DNA from: Caulobacter segnis
GTDB taxonomy: Bacteria; Pseudomonadota; Alphaproteobacteria; Caulobacterales; Caulobacteraceae
Reading direction: 5' to 3'
Assembly: GCF_023935105.1 (NCBI RefSeq)
Contig: NZ_CP096040.1
Coordinates: 62,001-126,000, forward strand
Length of the DNA: 64,000 nt
Shown piece by piece: positions 8,979 to 19,459 of this stretch. The notes beneath the pieces are model-generated. The model was not told the DNA's origin. It made no database searches and worked only from the letters and a program-made list of their open reading frames with translations. Positions within the stretch are counted from its first letter, which is position 1; every line of letters starts with the position of its first letter. A program made the translations under genes and the position numbers.

Positions 8979-11831
8979 CTACTTTTGCAGGCTGGCCGCG
9001 TCGAGGTCCAGCTTGTCGGCCGGGATCACCGTGGCGTTCGGCGCGGCCTTGGTCAGATCCGCGCCCATGGCCTTGGCGTCACCGGCGACGATGACGCTCA
9101 TCTGGGCCGGGTCCAGCTTGTCCCTGGCGAAGGCCTGGACCTCGGCCGGGGTCACCGCCTCGACCTTGGCGGCGTAGCTCTGGATCTCGGTCAGCGGCAC
9201 GCCGTAGACGGCCAGGTTGCCCAGGATGTTGGCCAGACCCTCCGAGGTGCCGAGATCGCGGCCGAAGCCGCCGACCAGCACCGACTTGCGGGCCGCCAGC
9301 TCGCCGACCGAGGCCGGCTCGGCGGCCAGGCGGGTCAGCTCGGCGCGGGTCAGGGTGACGACCTCGCCGGCGGACGGGTTCTTGGTCTGCACCCGGGCCG
9401 AGAAGCCGCCGAAGCGGCCCTGAGGCGTCAGGCTGGAGCCGGCGCCGTACGACAGGCCGCGCTTGATGCGGATCTCCTGGTTCAGACGCGAGGAGTAGCC
9501 GACCCCCAGCACCGTGTTGGCGACGACGCCCTGGTAGTAGTTGGGGTCGGCGCGGGTGATGGCCGGCTTGGCCAGCAGCACGGCGGCCTGGCCGGTGCCG
9601 GGCAGGTCGATGATCAGGTTGCGCGGCTGGTAGCCGGTCGGGGCGGCCGGCGGGGCCGGCGGCGGGACGGCTGGCTTCTTCCAGGTCCCGAACGCCTTTT
9701 CGGCCAGGGCGAAGCCGGCTTCGGGGGTCAGGTTGCCGGTCAGCACCAGCACGGCGTTGTCCGGTCGCCAGTAGGCGGCGTGGGTCTTGGCCAGATCCGT
9801 ACGCTTGATCTTCGGCAGCGAGCCCGGCGTGCCGCCGGCCACGTGGCCATAGGCCGAGCCGGCGTACAGCACCGGCGCGGTGGCGAAGCCGGCCAGGCTG
9901 CCCGGGCGCTGGTACGAGACCGACAGGCCGTCCAGGGTCTCGGCGCGGACGCGGTCCAGCTCCTCGGCCGAGAAGGCCGGGTGCTCGGCGACGTCGGCCA
10001 TGATGGCCATGGCCGGGGCGGCGTTGTTGGCCGTGACGCTCAGTGTCAGGGACGCGGCCTCCCAGCCGGAACCGGCCTCCAGATTGGCGCCCAGGGCCTC
10101 GGTCTCGCGGGCGATCTGGGTGGCCGAGCGGCCCGTCGTGCCCTCGGTCAGCAGTTCGGAGGTCAGGCTGGAGGTCCCCGCCAGGCCGGTCGGGTCGGAG
10201 CTGGCGCCGCCCTTGACGGTCAGGTCGGCGGTGATCAGCGGCAGGTCGCTGGACTTGGCGACAATGACGCGCAGGCCGTTGGCCAGGGTCTTCTCGGCCG
10301 GGGTCGGCAGCACGGCGGGCACCGGCGGGGCGACGGCCGGGATCTTCTCGCGGTCGCCCTCGGGCGCCAGGGTCGTGACCGGTCCGTCGTACTTGACGGA
10401 GGCGACCTTGGGGATCGGCGGCGTGGCGTCCTTCTCGCCGGCCGGGCGGTCCTTTTCCGGCAGGTAGCGGATCACGGTGCGACGGTCGTCGGCCAGATAC
10501 TTCCTCGCGACGCGCTGGATGTCGGCGGCGGTGACGGCCTGAAGCTTGGCCAGGCTGGTATTGGCCGTGGCGGCGTCGCCCTCGGTCTCGAGCGCGTAGC
10601 CGATGGCGAAGGCGCGGCCGTCGATCTCCTCGCGCTTGCGGACGGCGTCGGCCAGCAGGCCGGCCTTGGCCTCGGCCAGCTCGGCCGGTGTGACCAGCCC
10701 GTCGCGGACGCGGGCGACCTGGGCGCGGAGCGCGGCCTCGCCCTGGGCCACCGTCTTGCCGCCGGCCATGATCGCCCCGACGTAGAACAGGCCCGGCTGG
10801 GCGTTGTTGGGGGCGCTGGAGAACACCGACTGGGCGATCTTCTGCTCGTAGACCAGGCTGTCATAGAGGCGCGAGGACTTGCCGGCCGACAGCACCGCGT
10901 CCAGCACCGCCAGGGCGGGCGTGTCCTTGTCGGCGGCGGCCGGGGCCAGCCAGGTGATGGCCAGGGCCGGCAGCGGCACGTTGGGGCCGTAGGTGTTGAC
11001 GGTCTTCGGGCCGGTGCGGGCCGGCTCGACCACGGTGACCTTGGGAATCCCGCCCGCCGGCTTGGCGATCGGTGCGAAATACTGGTCGATCATCGCGTCC
11101 AGCTTGGCCTGGTCGAAGTTGCCGACGACGATCAGGGCGGCGTTGTCCGGACGATAATAGGTCTGGTGGAAGGCGCGGACGTCGTCGACCGTGGCCGCGT
11201 CCAGCTCCTCGATCGAACCGATGCCCGGTCGCTGATAGGGATGGTTCGCGTACGACTGCTGCGGGATCGAGAGCGCGAAGAAGCGGCCGTAGGGGTCGGC
11301 CAGCACGCGCTGACGCAGCTCTTCCTTCACGACGTCGCGCTCGGAGGCGAACACGGCGTCATCGATAACCAGCGACTTCAGGCGATCGGCCTCGGCCCAC
11401 AGCAGACGTTCCAGGTGATTGGCCGGCACCACCTCGTAGTAGTTGGTGAAGTCGTCCCAGGTGGAGGCGTTGTTGAAGCCGCCGACATCCTCGGTCAGGC
11501 GGTCCAGCGTCTCGTTGGGCATGTTGCGCGTGGCCTTGAACATGAGGTGTTCGAACAGGTGCGCGAAGCCCGAGCGGCCGTGGGGATCGTCCTTGGAGCC
11601 CACGCCGTACCAGACCTGCACCGACACGTTCGGCGTGGTCGCGTCGCGCGAAGTGTAGACCTTCAGGCCGTTGGCCAGCACGCGCTGCTGGTAGACGATC
11701 GGCGGGACCTTGATGGCGGTCGACGCCGCGACGGCCGGCTTGGCCTTGACCGGAGCCGCCATGGACAGGGGCGACAGCGCCGTCGTGGAAAGGGCCGCCG
11801 CCACGAGGGCGAGCTTGGCGGTGCGGATCAT
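8979..11831 (-). CDS. M16 (pitrilysin-type) zinc metallopeptidase, secreted
   Basis: This 950-residue protein has an N-terminal signal peptide (hydrophobic core ALVAAALSTTALS, cleavage probably after PVKAKPA or nearby). Two M16 halves follow. The first half has the inverted zinc motif HLFEH in GFAHLFEHLMFK, and the third ligand Glu lies in LLWAEADRL. The second half (from about residue 500) lacks HxxEH and is the usual inactive partner. A proline-rich stretch (about residue 740) lies inside the second half. It probably degrades peptides in the periplasm. The antisense strand carries a 1087-codon open frame that is a codon-bias shadow. Confidence 0.92.
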   Translation of the reverse strand: MIRTAKLALVAAALSTTALSPLSMAAPVKAKPAVAASTAIKVPPIVYQQRVLANGLKVYTSRDATTPNVSVQVWYGVGSKDDPHGRSGFAHLFEHLMFKATRNMPNETLDRLTEDVGGFNNASTWDDFTNYYEVVPANHLERLLWAEADRLKSLVIDDAVFASERDVVKEELRQRVLADPYGRFFALSIPQQSYANHPYQRPGIGSIEELDAATVDDVRAFHQTYYRPDNAALIVVGNFDQAKLDAMIDQYFAPIAKPAGGIPKVTVVEPARTGPKTVNTYGPNVPLPALAITWLAPAAADKDTPALAVLDAVLSAGKSSRLYDSLVYEQKIAQSVFSSAPNNAQPGLFYVGAIMAGGKTVAQGEAALRAQVARVRDGLVTPAELAEAKAGLLADAVRKREEIDGRAFAIGYALETEGDAATANTSLAKLQAVTAADIQRVARKYLADDRRTVIRYLPEKDRPAGEKDATPPIPKVASVKYDGPVTTLAPEGDREKIPAVAPPVPAVLPTPAEKTLANGLRVIVAKSSDLPLITADLTVKGGASSDPTGLAGTSSLTSELLTEGTTGRSATQIARETEALGANLEAGSGWEAASLTLSVTANNAAPAMAIMADVAEHPAFSAEELDRVRAETLDGLSVSYQRPGSLAGFATAPVLYAGSAYGHVAGGTPGSLPKIKRTDLAKTHAAYWRPDNAVLVLTGNLTPEAGFALAEKAFGTWKKPAVPPPAPPAAPTGYQPRNLIIDLPGTGQAAVLLAKPAITRADPNYYQGVVANTVLGVGYSSRLNQEIRIKRGLSYGAGSSLTPQGRFGGFSARVQTKNPSAGEVVTLTRAELTRLAAEPASVGELAARKSVLVGGFGRDLGTSEGLANILGNLAVYGVPLTEIQSYAAKVEAVTPAEVQAFARDKLDPAQMSVIVAGDAKAMGADLTKAAPNATVIPADKLDLDAASLQK

Positions 11832-11912
11832 GCGCGAAGGGCTCCTGGAAAGTATGATGCGACCCTAGCACTGCTCGCACGCGGGTAAACCTTACCGAGC
11901 TGTCATATGGGT

Positions 11913-11937
11913 GGAACCAAGCGGTGAGGTCAGTGTT
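11913..11937 (+). promoter_or_regulatory. Candidate EcfG/SigT-type stress promoter for bphO-bphP
   Basis: GGAAC at 11913-11917 and GTT at 11935-11937 are separated by 17 bp. This resembles the alphaproteobacterial general-stress sigma consensus GGAAC-N16/17-CGTT with one deviation (T for the first C). It lies about 55 bp upstream of the heme oxygenase start. Confidence 0.35.
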
Positions 11938-11992
11938 ACACAGGGTCGTCTCGCCCCCCGACGTCTTCGGGTCGGTGACAGTGGGGGTAAGT

Positions 11993-12586
11993 TTGTCCGA
12001 TATCTCGCTCCGTGGCCGCTTACGCGCGGCAACGACAGAAGACCACGCGATGCTGGACGCCACCGTGGACGGGTGGCGTATCGAGACGACCTCGGGCTAT
12101 GGCGCCTTCCTGTCGGCCTCGGCCGCCGCCCTGACACCGCTGGAACTGGCCCTGGAACGGGCCGGCGTCGCCGAGTGGCTCCCGGACTGGGCTCAGCGCG
12201 CCCGTCGCGTCGACCTGGCGCGCGACCTCGCGGTCATGAGACTGGACGCACCGCCGCTCGCCGCCGCTTGGGTTCCCGATCGGGATTTCGCCGCCGGCCT
12301 GCTCTATGTCCTGGAAGGCTCGCGCCTGGGCGCGCGCTTCCTGGCCCGCCAGGTTCGCGCCGCCGACGCCGCCCTGCCCCTAGCCTATCTCACGCATGGC
12401 GAGGACCATGATCTGTGGCGATCGTTCGTGGTCTGGCTTGAAGCGATACCCAAAGTCGGGTTTCGGACAGACGCGGCCGAAGCGGGAGCGCGATATGGGT
12501 TCCAGTATTTCTCGGACGCGTTCGAGAGGTTGGCCCCTTCACCTGGAAACCTGAATGTCCGAGCCGGCCCCCATGTCCGGGTTTGA
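11993..12586 (+). CDS. bphO: Heme oxygenase (biliverdin-producing, BphO type)
   Basis: Residues after the start (LSDISLRGRLRAATTEDHAMLD) match the short bacterial heme oxygenase family, with the proximal heme-ligand His in EDHAMLD. GLLYVLEGSRLGARFLARQV is the distal-helix glycine-rich segment. The enzyme opens heme to biliverdin IX-alpha, the chromophore of the phytochrome encoded immediately downstream. The frame is open from an ATG at 11924. The TTG at 11993 is favoured because GGGGGTAAG lies just upstream and the extra 23 residues look non-native. Its 3' end overlaps bphP by up to 32 bp, which implies coupled translation. Confidence 0.85.
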   Translation: MSDISLRGRLRAATTEDHAMLDATVDGWRIETTSGYGAFLSASAAALTPLELALERAGVAEWLPDWAQRARRVDLARDLAVMRLDAPPLAAAWVPDRDFAAGLLYVLEGSRLGARFLARQVRAADAALPLAYLTHGEDHDLWRSFVVWLEAIPKVGFRTDAAEAGARYGFQYFSDAFERLAPSPGNLNVRAGPHVRV

Positions 12587-15089
12587 GGTCGATCTGACCA
12601 ACTGCGACCGGGAGCCGATCCACATCCTCGGCTCGGTCCAGCCTTTCGGCTTCCTGCTGGCCGTCAATTCGGACTGGGTCGTGGTCCATGCGTCGACGAC
12701 CAGCCTGCGCTATCTGGGCCTGGCCCCGGACGACCTGCTGGGCCGGCCGCTGACCCAGGTGATGAGCGGGCACGCGATCCACAACATCCGCGGCCGCCTG
12801 CAGGTGATGCGCGGGGCCGACGCGGTCGAGCGCATGTTCGGCCAGCCCCTGGTCGACGGCGGCGAGGACTTCGACCTCGCTCTGCACTATTCCGGCCGCC
12901 TGCTGATCGTCGAGGGCGAGCCCAGCCACCCCGACACCCTGATCGAAGCCGCCTCGGCGGTGCGCTCGATGACCACGCGCATCGCCGCACGGCCGACCTT
13001 CGAGGAGTTCTGCCACGAGGCCGCCCGCCAGGTGCGCGCCCTGACCGAGTTCGACCGGGTCATGGTCTATCGCTTCGGGCACGACGGCGCCGGCGAGGTC
13101 ATCGCCGAGTCGGTGCGTCCGGGCATCGGCTCGTTCCTGGGTCAGCGCTATCCGGCCCAGGACATTCCCGTCCAGGCTCGGGCCCTGTACGAGCGCAACT
13201 GGCTGCGGATCATCGCCGACATCGACGCCGAGGTCTCGCCGATCATCCCCGAGGTCAGCCCGTCGGGCGAGCCCGTCGATCTGTCGATGAGCATGCTCCG
13301 GGCCGTCTCGCCGATCCATCTCGAGTACCTGCGCAACATGGGCGTCGCCGCCTCGCTGTCGATCTCCATCCTGCGCGACGGCAAGCTGTGGGGCCTGTTC
13401 GCCTGCCACCACTACGCGCCCAAGCACATCAGCTACGAGCGTCGCACCGCCGCCGAGCTGTTCGGCCAGCTGTTCTCGCTGAACCTCGAGAGCCGCGAGC
13501 GCGAGATCGAGACCCGGCGGATGGCCGAGGCCCGCAACCTGCACGACCGCATGCTGAACGCGGTGGTCAAGTCCACCGCCGGCGCCGAAAGCCTCAGCCC
13601 CTATCTCAACGACCTGTGCCGCCTCGTGCACTGTGACGGCCTGGCCCTGTGGCTGGAGGGCCGGCTGACGCTGCGCGACTCCACGCCCGACGCCAGCGAC
13701 GTCCACACCCTGATCCGGGTGCTGCGCGACAAGGACACCCACTCGGTGTTCTCCACCAACGAGATCAGCACCCTGTTGCCGTCGGCCGCCGCCTGGTCGG
13801 AGAAGGCCGCCGGCATGATGGCCGTGCCGCTGTCGCGGTCGCCGCGCGACTACCTGATCTTCTTCCGCAAGGAGGAGGCCAAGACCGTAGTCTGGGCGGG
13901 CCAGCCCGCCAAGCTGGTCCAGGTGGGGCCGCTGGGCGACCGCCTGACCCCGCGCAAGAGCTTCGAGGCCTGGGAGGAGACCGTGCGCGGCCAGAGCCGC
14001 CCGTGGACCATCGTCGAGCGATCGTTGGCCGAGAGCATGCGCGCCAGCCTGCTGGAGATCGTCTTCCGCCTGACGGACATCGCCGACGAGGAGCGCCAGC
14101 GCGCCAACCAGCGCCAGGAACTGCTGATCGCCGAGCTGAACCACCGCGTACGCAACATCCTGGGCCTGATCCGCGGCCTGATCAGCCAGAGCCGCTCGGG
14201 CGTCTCGACCGTCGAGGAGTTCGCCGAGGTGGTCGGCGGCCGCGTCCAGGCCCTGGCCCGCGCCCACGACCAGATCACCCGCCATCAGTGGGGGCCGGGC
14301 GCGCTCAGCGACCTTATCACCGCCGAGGCCGAAGCCTATCTGTCGGCCAAGGCCCAGCGCGTGCGCCTGACGGGCGAACCCACCGCCCTGGCGCCGGACG
14401 CCTTCTCGATCCTATCGCTGGTCATCCACGAGCTTATGACCAACTCGGCCAAGTACGGAGCCCTGTGCGACCAGCGCGGCCTGGTGGTGATCGACTGGGC
14501 GCGCGACGCCAAGGGCGACCTGATCATCGACTGGCGTGAGCAGGACGGCCCGCCGGTCAAGCCGCCGACCCGCCGGGGCTTCGGCTCGACGATCATCGAG
14601 CACTCGATCCCGCACGACCTGAACGGCGAGGTGGCGCTCGACTACCGGCCCGAGGGCTTCCAGGCGCGCATCCGCATTCCTGGCCGCTATGTCACCACCG
14701 AGGGCATCACCGCCGCGGTGACCCAGCCGCGTCGCACCGACACGCCCGTCCGCGCGCCCGAGCGGATGCTGGTGCTGGAAGACAACATGATCATCGCGCT
14801 GGACCTCGAGGACATGCTGACCCGACTGGGCGTCAAGCAAGTCATCGTGGCCTCCAGCGTCGCCCAGGCCATGGACGCCCTGGCCGAGGGCCTGCCGCCG
14901 TTCGCGATCCTCGACGTCAATCTGGGCCAGGAAACCAGCTTCCCGGTCGCCGAGGTGCTGCAGGCGGCCGGCGTGCCGTTCGCCTTTGGCACCGGCTTCG
15001 GCGACAGCGCCGCCTTCCCCGACCGTTTCCGCGACTGTCCGGTGCTGCAGAAGCCCTACAGCGCCGAGAGCGTGGCGGCGCTGTTCTAG
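12555..15089 (+). CDS. bphP: Bacteriophytochrome hybrid HWE histidine kinase
   Basis: This 844-residue red/far-red photoreceptor runs PAS (about 15-125), GAF (about 145-300), PHY (about 320-500), HWE-type kinase and C-terminal REC. Cys17 in LTNCDREPIH is the expected biliverdin attachment site. The GAF domain has the PAQDIPVQAR chromophore pocket and PHY has the PRKSFEAW tongue motif. His530 in ELNHRVRN is the HWE phosphoacceptor. HELMTNSAKYGAL is the ATP-binding N box, and Asp787 in ILDVNLG is the receiver site. An internal ATG at 12573 is an alternative start that still leaves the Cys. The overlap with bphO ties photoreceptor and chromophore synthesis. The output partner is not visible. Confidence 0.93.
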   Translation: MSEPAPMSGFEVDLTNCDREPIHILGSVQPFGFLLAVNSDWVVVHASTTSLRYLGLAPDDLLGRPLTQVMSGHAIHNIRGRLQVMRGADAVERMFGQPLVDGGEDFDLALHYSGRLLIVEGEPSHPDTLIEAASAVRSMTTRIAARPTFEEFCHEAARQVRALTEFDRVMVYRFGHDGAGEVIAESVRPGIGSFLGQRYPAQDIPVQARALYERNWLRIIADIDAEVSPIIPEVSPSGEPVDLSMSMLRAVSPIHLEYLRNMGVAASLSISILRDGKLWGLFACHHYAPKHISYERRTAAELFGQLFSLNLESREREIETRRMAEARNLHDRMLNAVVKSTAGAESLSPYLNDLCRLVHCDGLALWLEGRLTLRDSTPDASDVHTLIRVLRDKDTHSVFSTNEISTLLPSAAAWSEKAAGMMAVPLSRSPRDYLIFFRKEEAKTVVWAGQPAKLVQVGPLGDRLTPRKSFEAWEETVRGQSRPWTIVERSLAESMRASLLEIVFRLTDIADEERQRANQRQELLIAELNHRVRNILGLIRGLISQSRSGVSTVEEFAEVVGGRVQALARAHDQITRHQWGPGALSDLITAEAEAYLSAKAQRVRLTGEPTALAPDAFSILSLVIHELMTNSAKYGALCDQRGLVVIDWARDAKGDLIIDWREQDGPPVKPPTRRGFGSTIIEHSIPHDLNGEVALDYRPEGFQARIRIPGRYVTTEGITAAVTQPRRTDTPVRAPERMLVLEDNMIIALDLEDMLTRLGVKQVIVASSVAQAMDALAEGLPPFAILDVNLGQETSFPVAEVLQAAGVPFAFGTGFGDSAAFPDRFRDCPVLQKPYSAESVAALF

Positions 15090-15144
15090 GCCCCGGACCT
15101 TGCGCTACAACCGGCGCGGGCGGTTGCCCGCGCTGGGAGAAATC

Positions 15145-16332
15145 GTGCACGCATCCGTCGCCAAGGGTCCGCAGACCTCGATCCTCGTCGCCTGTGTCCT
15201 GATGGTCGGCGGGACGGCGGCTTTCGCCCAGTCGACGCCGGCTCCCACCAACCTGGAGAGCGCCTCCAGCGAGGGCTCGCGCTATTCGGTGCTCTCCGAC
15301 GCGCTGTGGGCCATGGGCTCGGACGCTGTTCCCGAGCCGGTCGAGACCGCGCGCGCGGCCGTCGCGGCCCAACCGAACAGCGCCGAGGCCCACCTGCGAC
15401 TGGGTCTGGCGATCAGCCTGGAAACGCCCCGGGCCGTGGAGCTGGTCAGGCGCGAATACGAAGAAGCCCTGCGGCTGGAGCCCGCGAACCCGCGCGCCTA
15501 TGCCCTGATGGGCGAGTTCTATAGCCACGAGGGCGACGCCGAAGGCGTGGAGCGCACCTACCAGGCCTGGCTGGCGTTGACGCCCAACGACCCCAAGGCC
15601 CGGGTTTCGCACGCCGTGGCGTTGGCGCGTCTCGAGCGCCTGCCGGAGGCCGACGCCGAGCTGGAGCGATCCCTGGCCCTGGGGCCGACACCCGCCGCCT
15701 ACATGGTCAAGGCGATGCGGGGCGGGTCGCCAGACGATGTTCTGGCCAATGTCGACAAGGCGCTGGCGGCGGGCGGCGACGCGGCGCGGATCTATCACTG
15801 GCGCGCCCGGACACGTTGGCAGTGGGGCCAGACCGACCTGGCGCTGGCCGATGTCGCCAAGGGGTTGGAATATGCGCCGAACAGCTTCCGGCTTCGCCAG
15901 CTGCGCGGCGAGATCAACGGCGGCGCGGGACGCTATGGGCTGGCGATCGCGGAGTTCGACGCCCTGGTCGCGCTGCAGCCCGGCCGGCCCGACCTGCTCA
16001 ACGATCGCTGCTGGACGCGGGCGAAGGCGGGCGTGGAGCTGCTGAAGGCGAAGGCCGACTGCGATGCGGTGGTGGCTGGGGACCCGGACCGGCCCGAGGG
16101 CTTGGACAGCCGCGGCCTGGTGAAGCTGCGCCTGGGGGACCTGGCGGGCGCGATCGCGGACTACGACGCGGCGTTGGCCCAGGATCCGGAGATGGCGACG
16201 TCCCTGTTCGGTCGTGGGGTGGCCAAGTCCTGGAAGGGCGACAAGGCCGGCGCCGAAATCGATCTCGACAAGGCGCGCGCTGTCGATCCCGAGGTCGAAA
16301 AGCAGTTCGCCAATTTCGGCGTCGCGCCCTAG
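15145..16332 (+). CDS. Secreted tetratricopeptide-repeat protein
   Basis: From the GTG at 15145 the product is 395 residues. A signal peptide (SILVACVLMVGGTAAFAQ) is followed by about seven TPR-like units with the A/L-x2-G-x3 spacing (AEAHLRLGLAISL, PRAYALMGEFYSHEGD, AARIYHWRARTRWQWGQTDLALADV, PEGLDSRGLVKLRLGDLAGAIADYDAAL). GGGAGA sits about 5 bp before the start. The frame runs back to 14986, but that region is the 3' end of bphP in another frame. TPR domains mediate protein contacts, and the partner is unknown. The gene ends just 4 bp into the convergent DCC-family gene. Confidence 0.82.
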   Translation: MHASVAKGPQTSILVACVLMVGGTAAFAQSTPAPTNLESASSEGSRYSVLSDALWAMGSDAVPEPVETARAAVAAQPNSAEAHLRLGLAISLETPRAVELVRREYEEALRLEPANPRAYALMGEFYSHEGDAEGVERTYQAWLALTPNDPKARVSHAVALARLERLPEADAELERSLALGPTPAAYMVKAMRGGSPDDVLANVDKALAAGGDAARIYHWRARTRWQWGQTDLALADVAKGLEYAPNSFRLRQLRGEINGGAGRYGLAIAEFDALVALQPGRPDLLNDRCWTRAKAGVELLKAKADCDAVVAGDPDRPEGLDSRGLVKLRLGDLAGAIADYDAALAQDPEMATSLFGRGVAKSWKGDKAGAEIDLDKARAVDPEVEKQFANFGVAP

Positions 16333-16751
16333 TCCAGCACGAACCTAGTCCGCTGCGCGGGCGTCGGGACCATGCATTGGTCGTGTCGCCCGAACAGTCG
16401 GTAGCGGCGGCTGGCGATGGCGTCATAGACCGCGTCGGACAGGCGCCGGGGCGCTCGGTCGATCAGCGACAGCCACCGCCAGGGCCGGGGCAGGCGACGC
16501 AGCAGGGCGGCGAAGCCGGCGGCCTTGGCGCGCGGCCGGCCCTGGTCGAAGAACAGGAAACTGGTAGGCGCGTCGGGATTCAGTCCGTGGGCCAGGGCCA
16601 GTCGGCGGCCGTAAGGGGACTGGATCGGCGTGAAGCGGATCGCACCGTCGCGGTCCCAGCCCATCACCGTCCGCACCGTCCCGTAGCACAGATGGCAGAC
16701 ACCATCGAACAGCATCAGACCGTCAGGCGCCAGCGGATCGCGGTCGCTCAT
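16329..16751 (-). CDS. DCC-family (DUF393) thiol-disulfide oxidoreductase-like protein
   Basis: This 140-residue protein has the family-defining DGVCHLCYGTV motif, an Asp followed by a CxxC-like pair. RFTPIQSPYGRRLALAHGL and SFLFFDQG then follow in a thioredoxin-like layout. Family members are predicted disulfide oxidoreductases with no settled biochemistry. The ATG at 16749-16751 overlaps the TGA of the upstream START-like gene by 4 bp, so the pair is likely translated together. The open frame extends upstream to 17240, but only through antisense-like, arginine-rich sequence. Confidence 0.87.
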   Translation of the reverse strand: MSDRDPLAPDGLMLFDGVCHLCYGTVRTVMGWDRDGAIRFTPIQSPYGRRLALAHGLNPDAPTSFLFFDQGRPRAKAAGFAALLRRLPRPWRWLSLIDRAPRRLSDAVYDAIASRRYRLFGRHDQCMVPTPAQRTRFVLD

Positions 16752-17308
16752 CCTCCTTCGCACTCCCGGCGCAGCGCCTTCAGCGACTGGGGCACGTTGC
16801 GACGCATCATGCCGCTGATCAGGCCGGCGGGCATGGCGAAGGGCGCGGTGGCCCAGAGGTCGTAGGTGACGCGGGTGCGCTGTCCGCCGTTCAGCGGCTC
16901 CAGTCGCCAGAACCCCTCGCAGGCGCGGATGTCGCCGCCGATGCAGGTGAAGCGGATCTCGCGGTCGGGCTGCAGGGTCACGCGCGAGATCGAACGCATG
17001 GTCGGCGCCAGGAAGCTCCACTTGACCGCGTGCTCGCGGATCTCGGTGCCGTCGGACGCGCGAGAGACGACGCGGCAGCTCTTGACGCCCGGACTCATAC
17101 GGGCGGCCCGGTCGCAGTCGAGGATGGTCTTGAAGACGACCGCGGGCGGGGCGGCGATGTCGATGCTGGCCCGGACGACGCCCCGGCCGTGGTCGTCGGC
17201 ATGGGCCTCGACCGCCAATCCGCCGTCCTTCACGTCCCACTCGGCCGCCGCCCGCGCCGGACCGGCAAGAGCAAGTAAGGCGAGAAGAGGAACCAGCCGG
17301 CGCATCAT
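16748..17308 (-). CDS. SRPBCC/START-like periplasmic protein
   Basis: This 186-residue protein has an N-terminal signal peptide (LVPLLALLALAGPARAA). A helix-grip START/polyketide-cyclase-like domain follows, recognisable in VRASIDIAAPPAVVFKTI, DCDRAARMSPGVKSCRVV and RVTYDLWATAPFAMPAGLI. Such domains bind hydrophobic ligands in a deep cavity. It is the first gene of a two-gene unit with the DCC protein. Ligand and role are unknown, and export to the periplasm is inferred from the signal peptide. Confidence 0.82.
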   Translation of the reverse strand: MMRRLVPLLALLALAGPARAAAEWDVKDGGLAVEAHADDHGRGVVRASIDIAAPPAVVFKTILDCDRAARMSPGVKSCRVVSRASDGTEIREHAVKWSFLAPTMRSISRVTLQPDREIRFTCIGGDIRACEGFWRLEPLNGGQRTRVTYDLWATAPFAMPAGLISGMMRRNVPQSLKALRRECEGG

Positions 17309-17401
17309 GCTGAAGCTAACGCGCCGGCCCGGATTTCGTCAGGCCCCGGAGCCGCTTTTAAAGCGGCTTCGAACTCAAGCAAGAAGAGGTGCGTGACGGC
17401 G

Positions 17402-19342
<1,941 letters not shown>

Positions 19343-19459
19343 CAGCCGTACTCCCTTATCTCGTTGGTCGCCGGAATAGGCGAAGCCAGCCGTCCGGCGC
19401 AAGAAGACCATTGTGGTTTCTCACGTCGAAGCGACTGGCGATTGTCTCGTGAACTACGA

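Noticed and set aside
8625-11888. 1087-codon plus-strand open frame
   Set aside because: It is antisense to the M16 peptidase gene. The sequence is low-complexity (Gly, Arg, Ala, Val-Gln runs) with no domain, as expected from GC-rich third positions.
12390-14285. 631-codon minus-strand open frame
   Set aside because: It is antisense to the bacteriophytochrome gene, with no recognisable motif.
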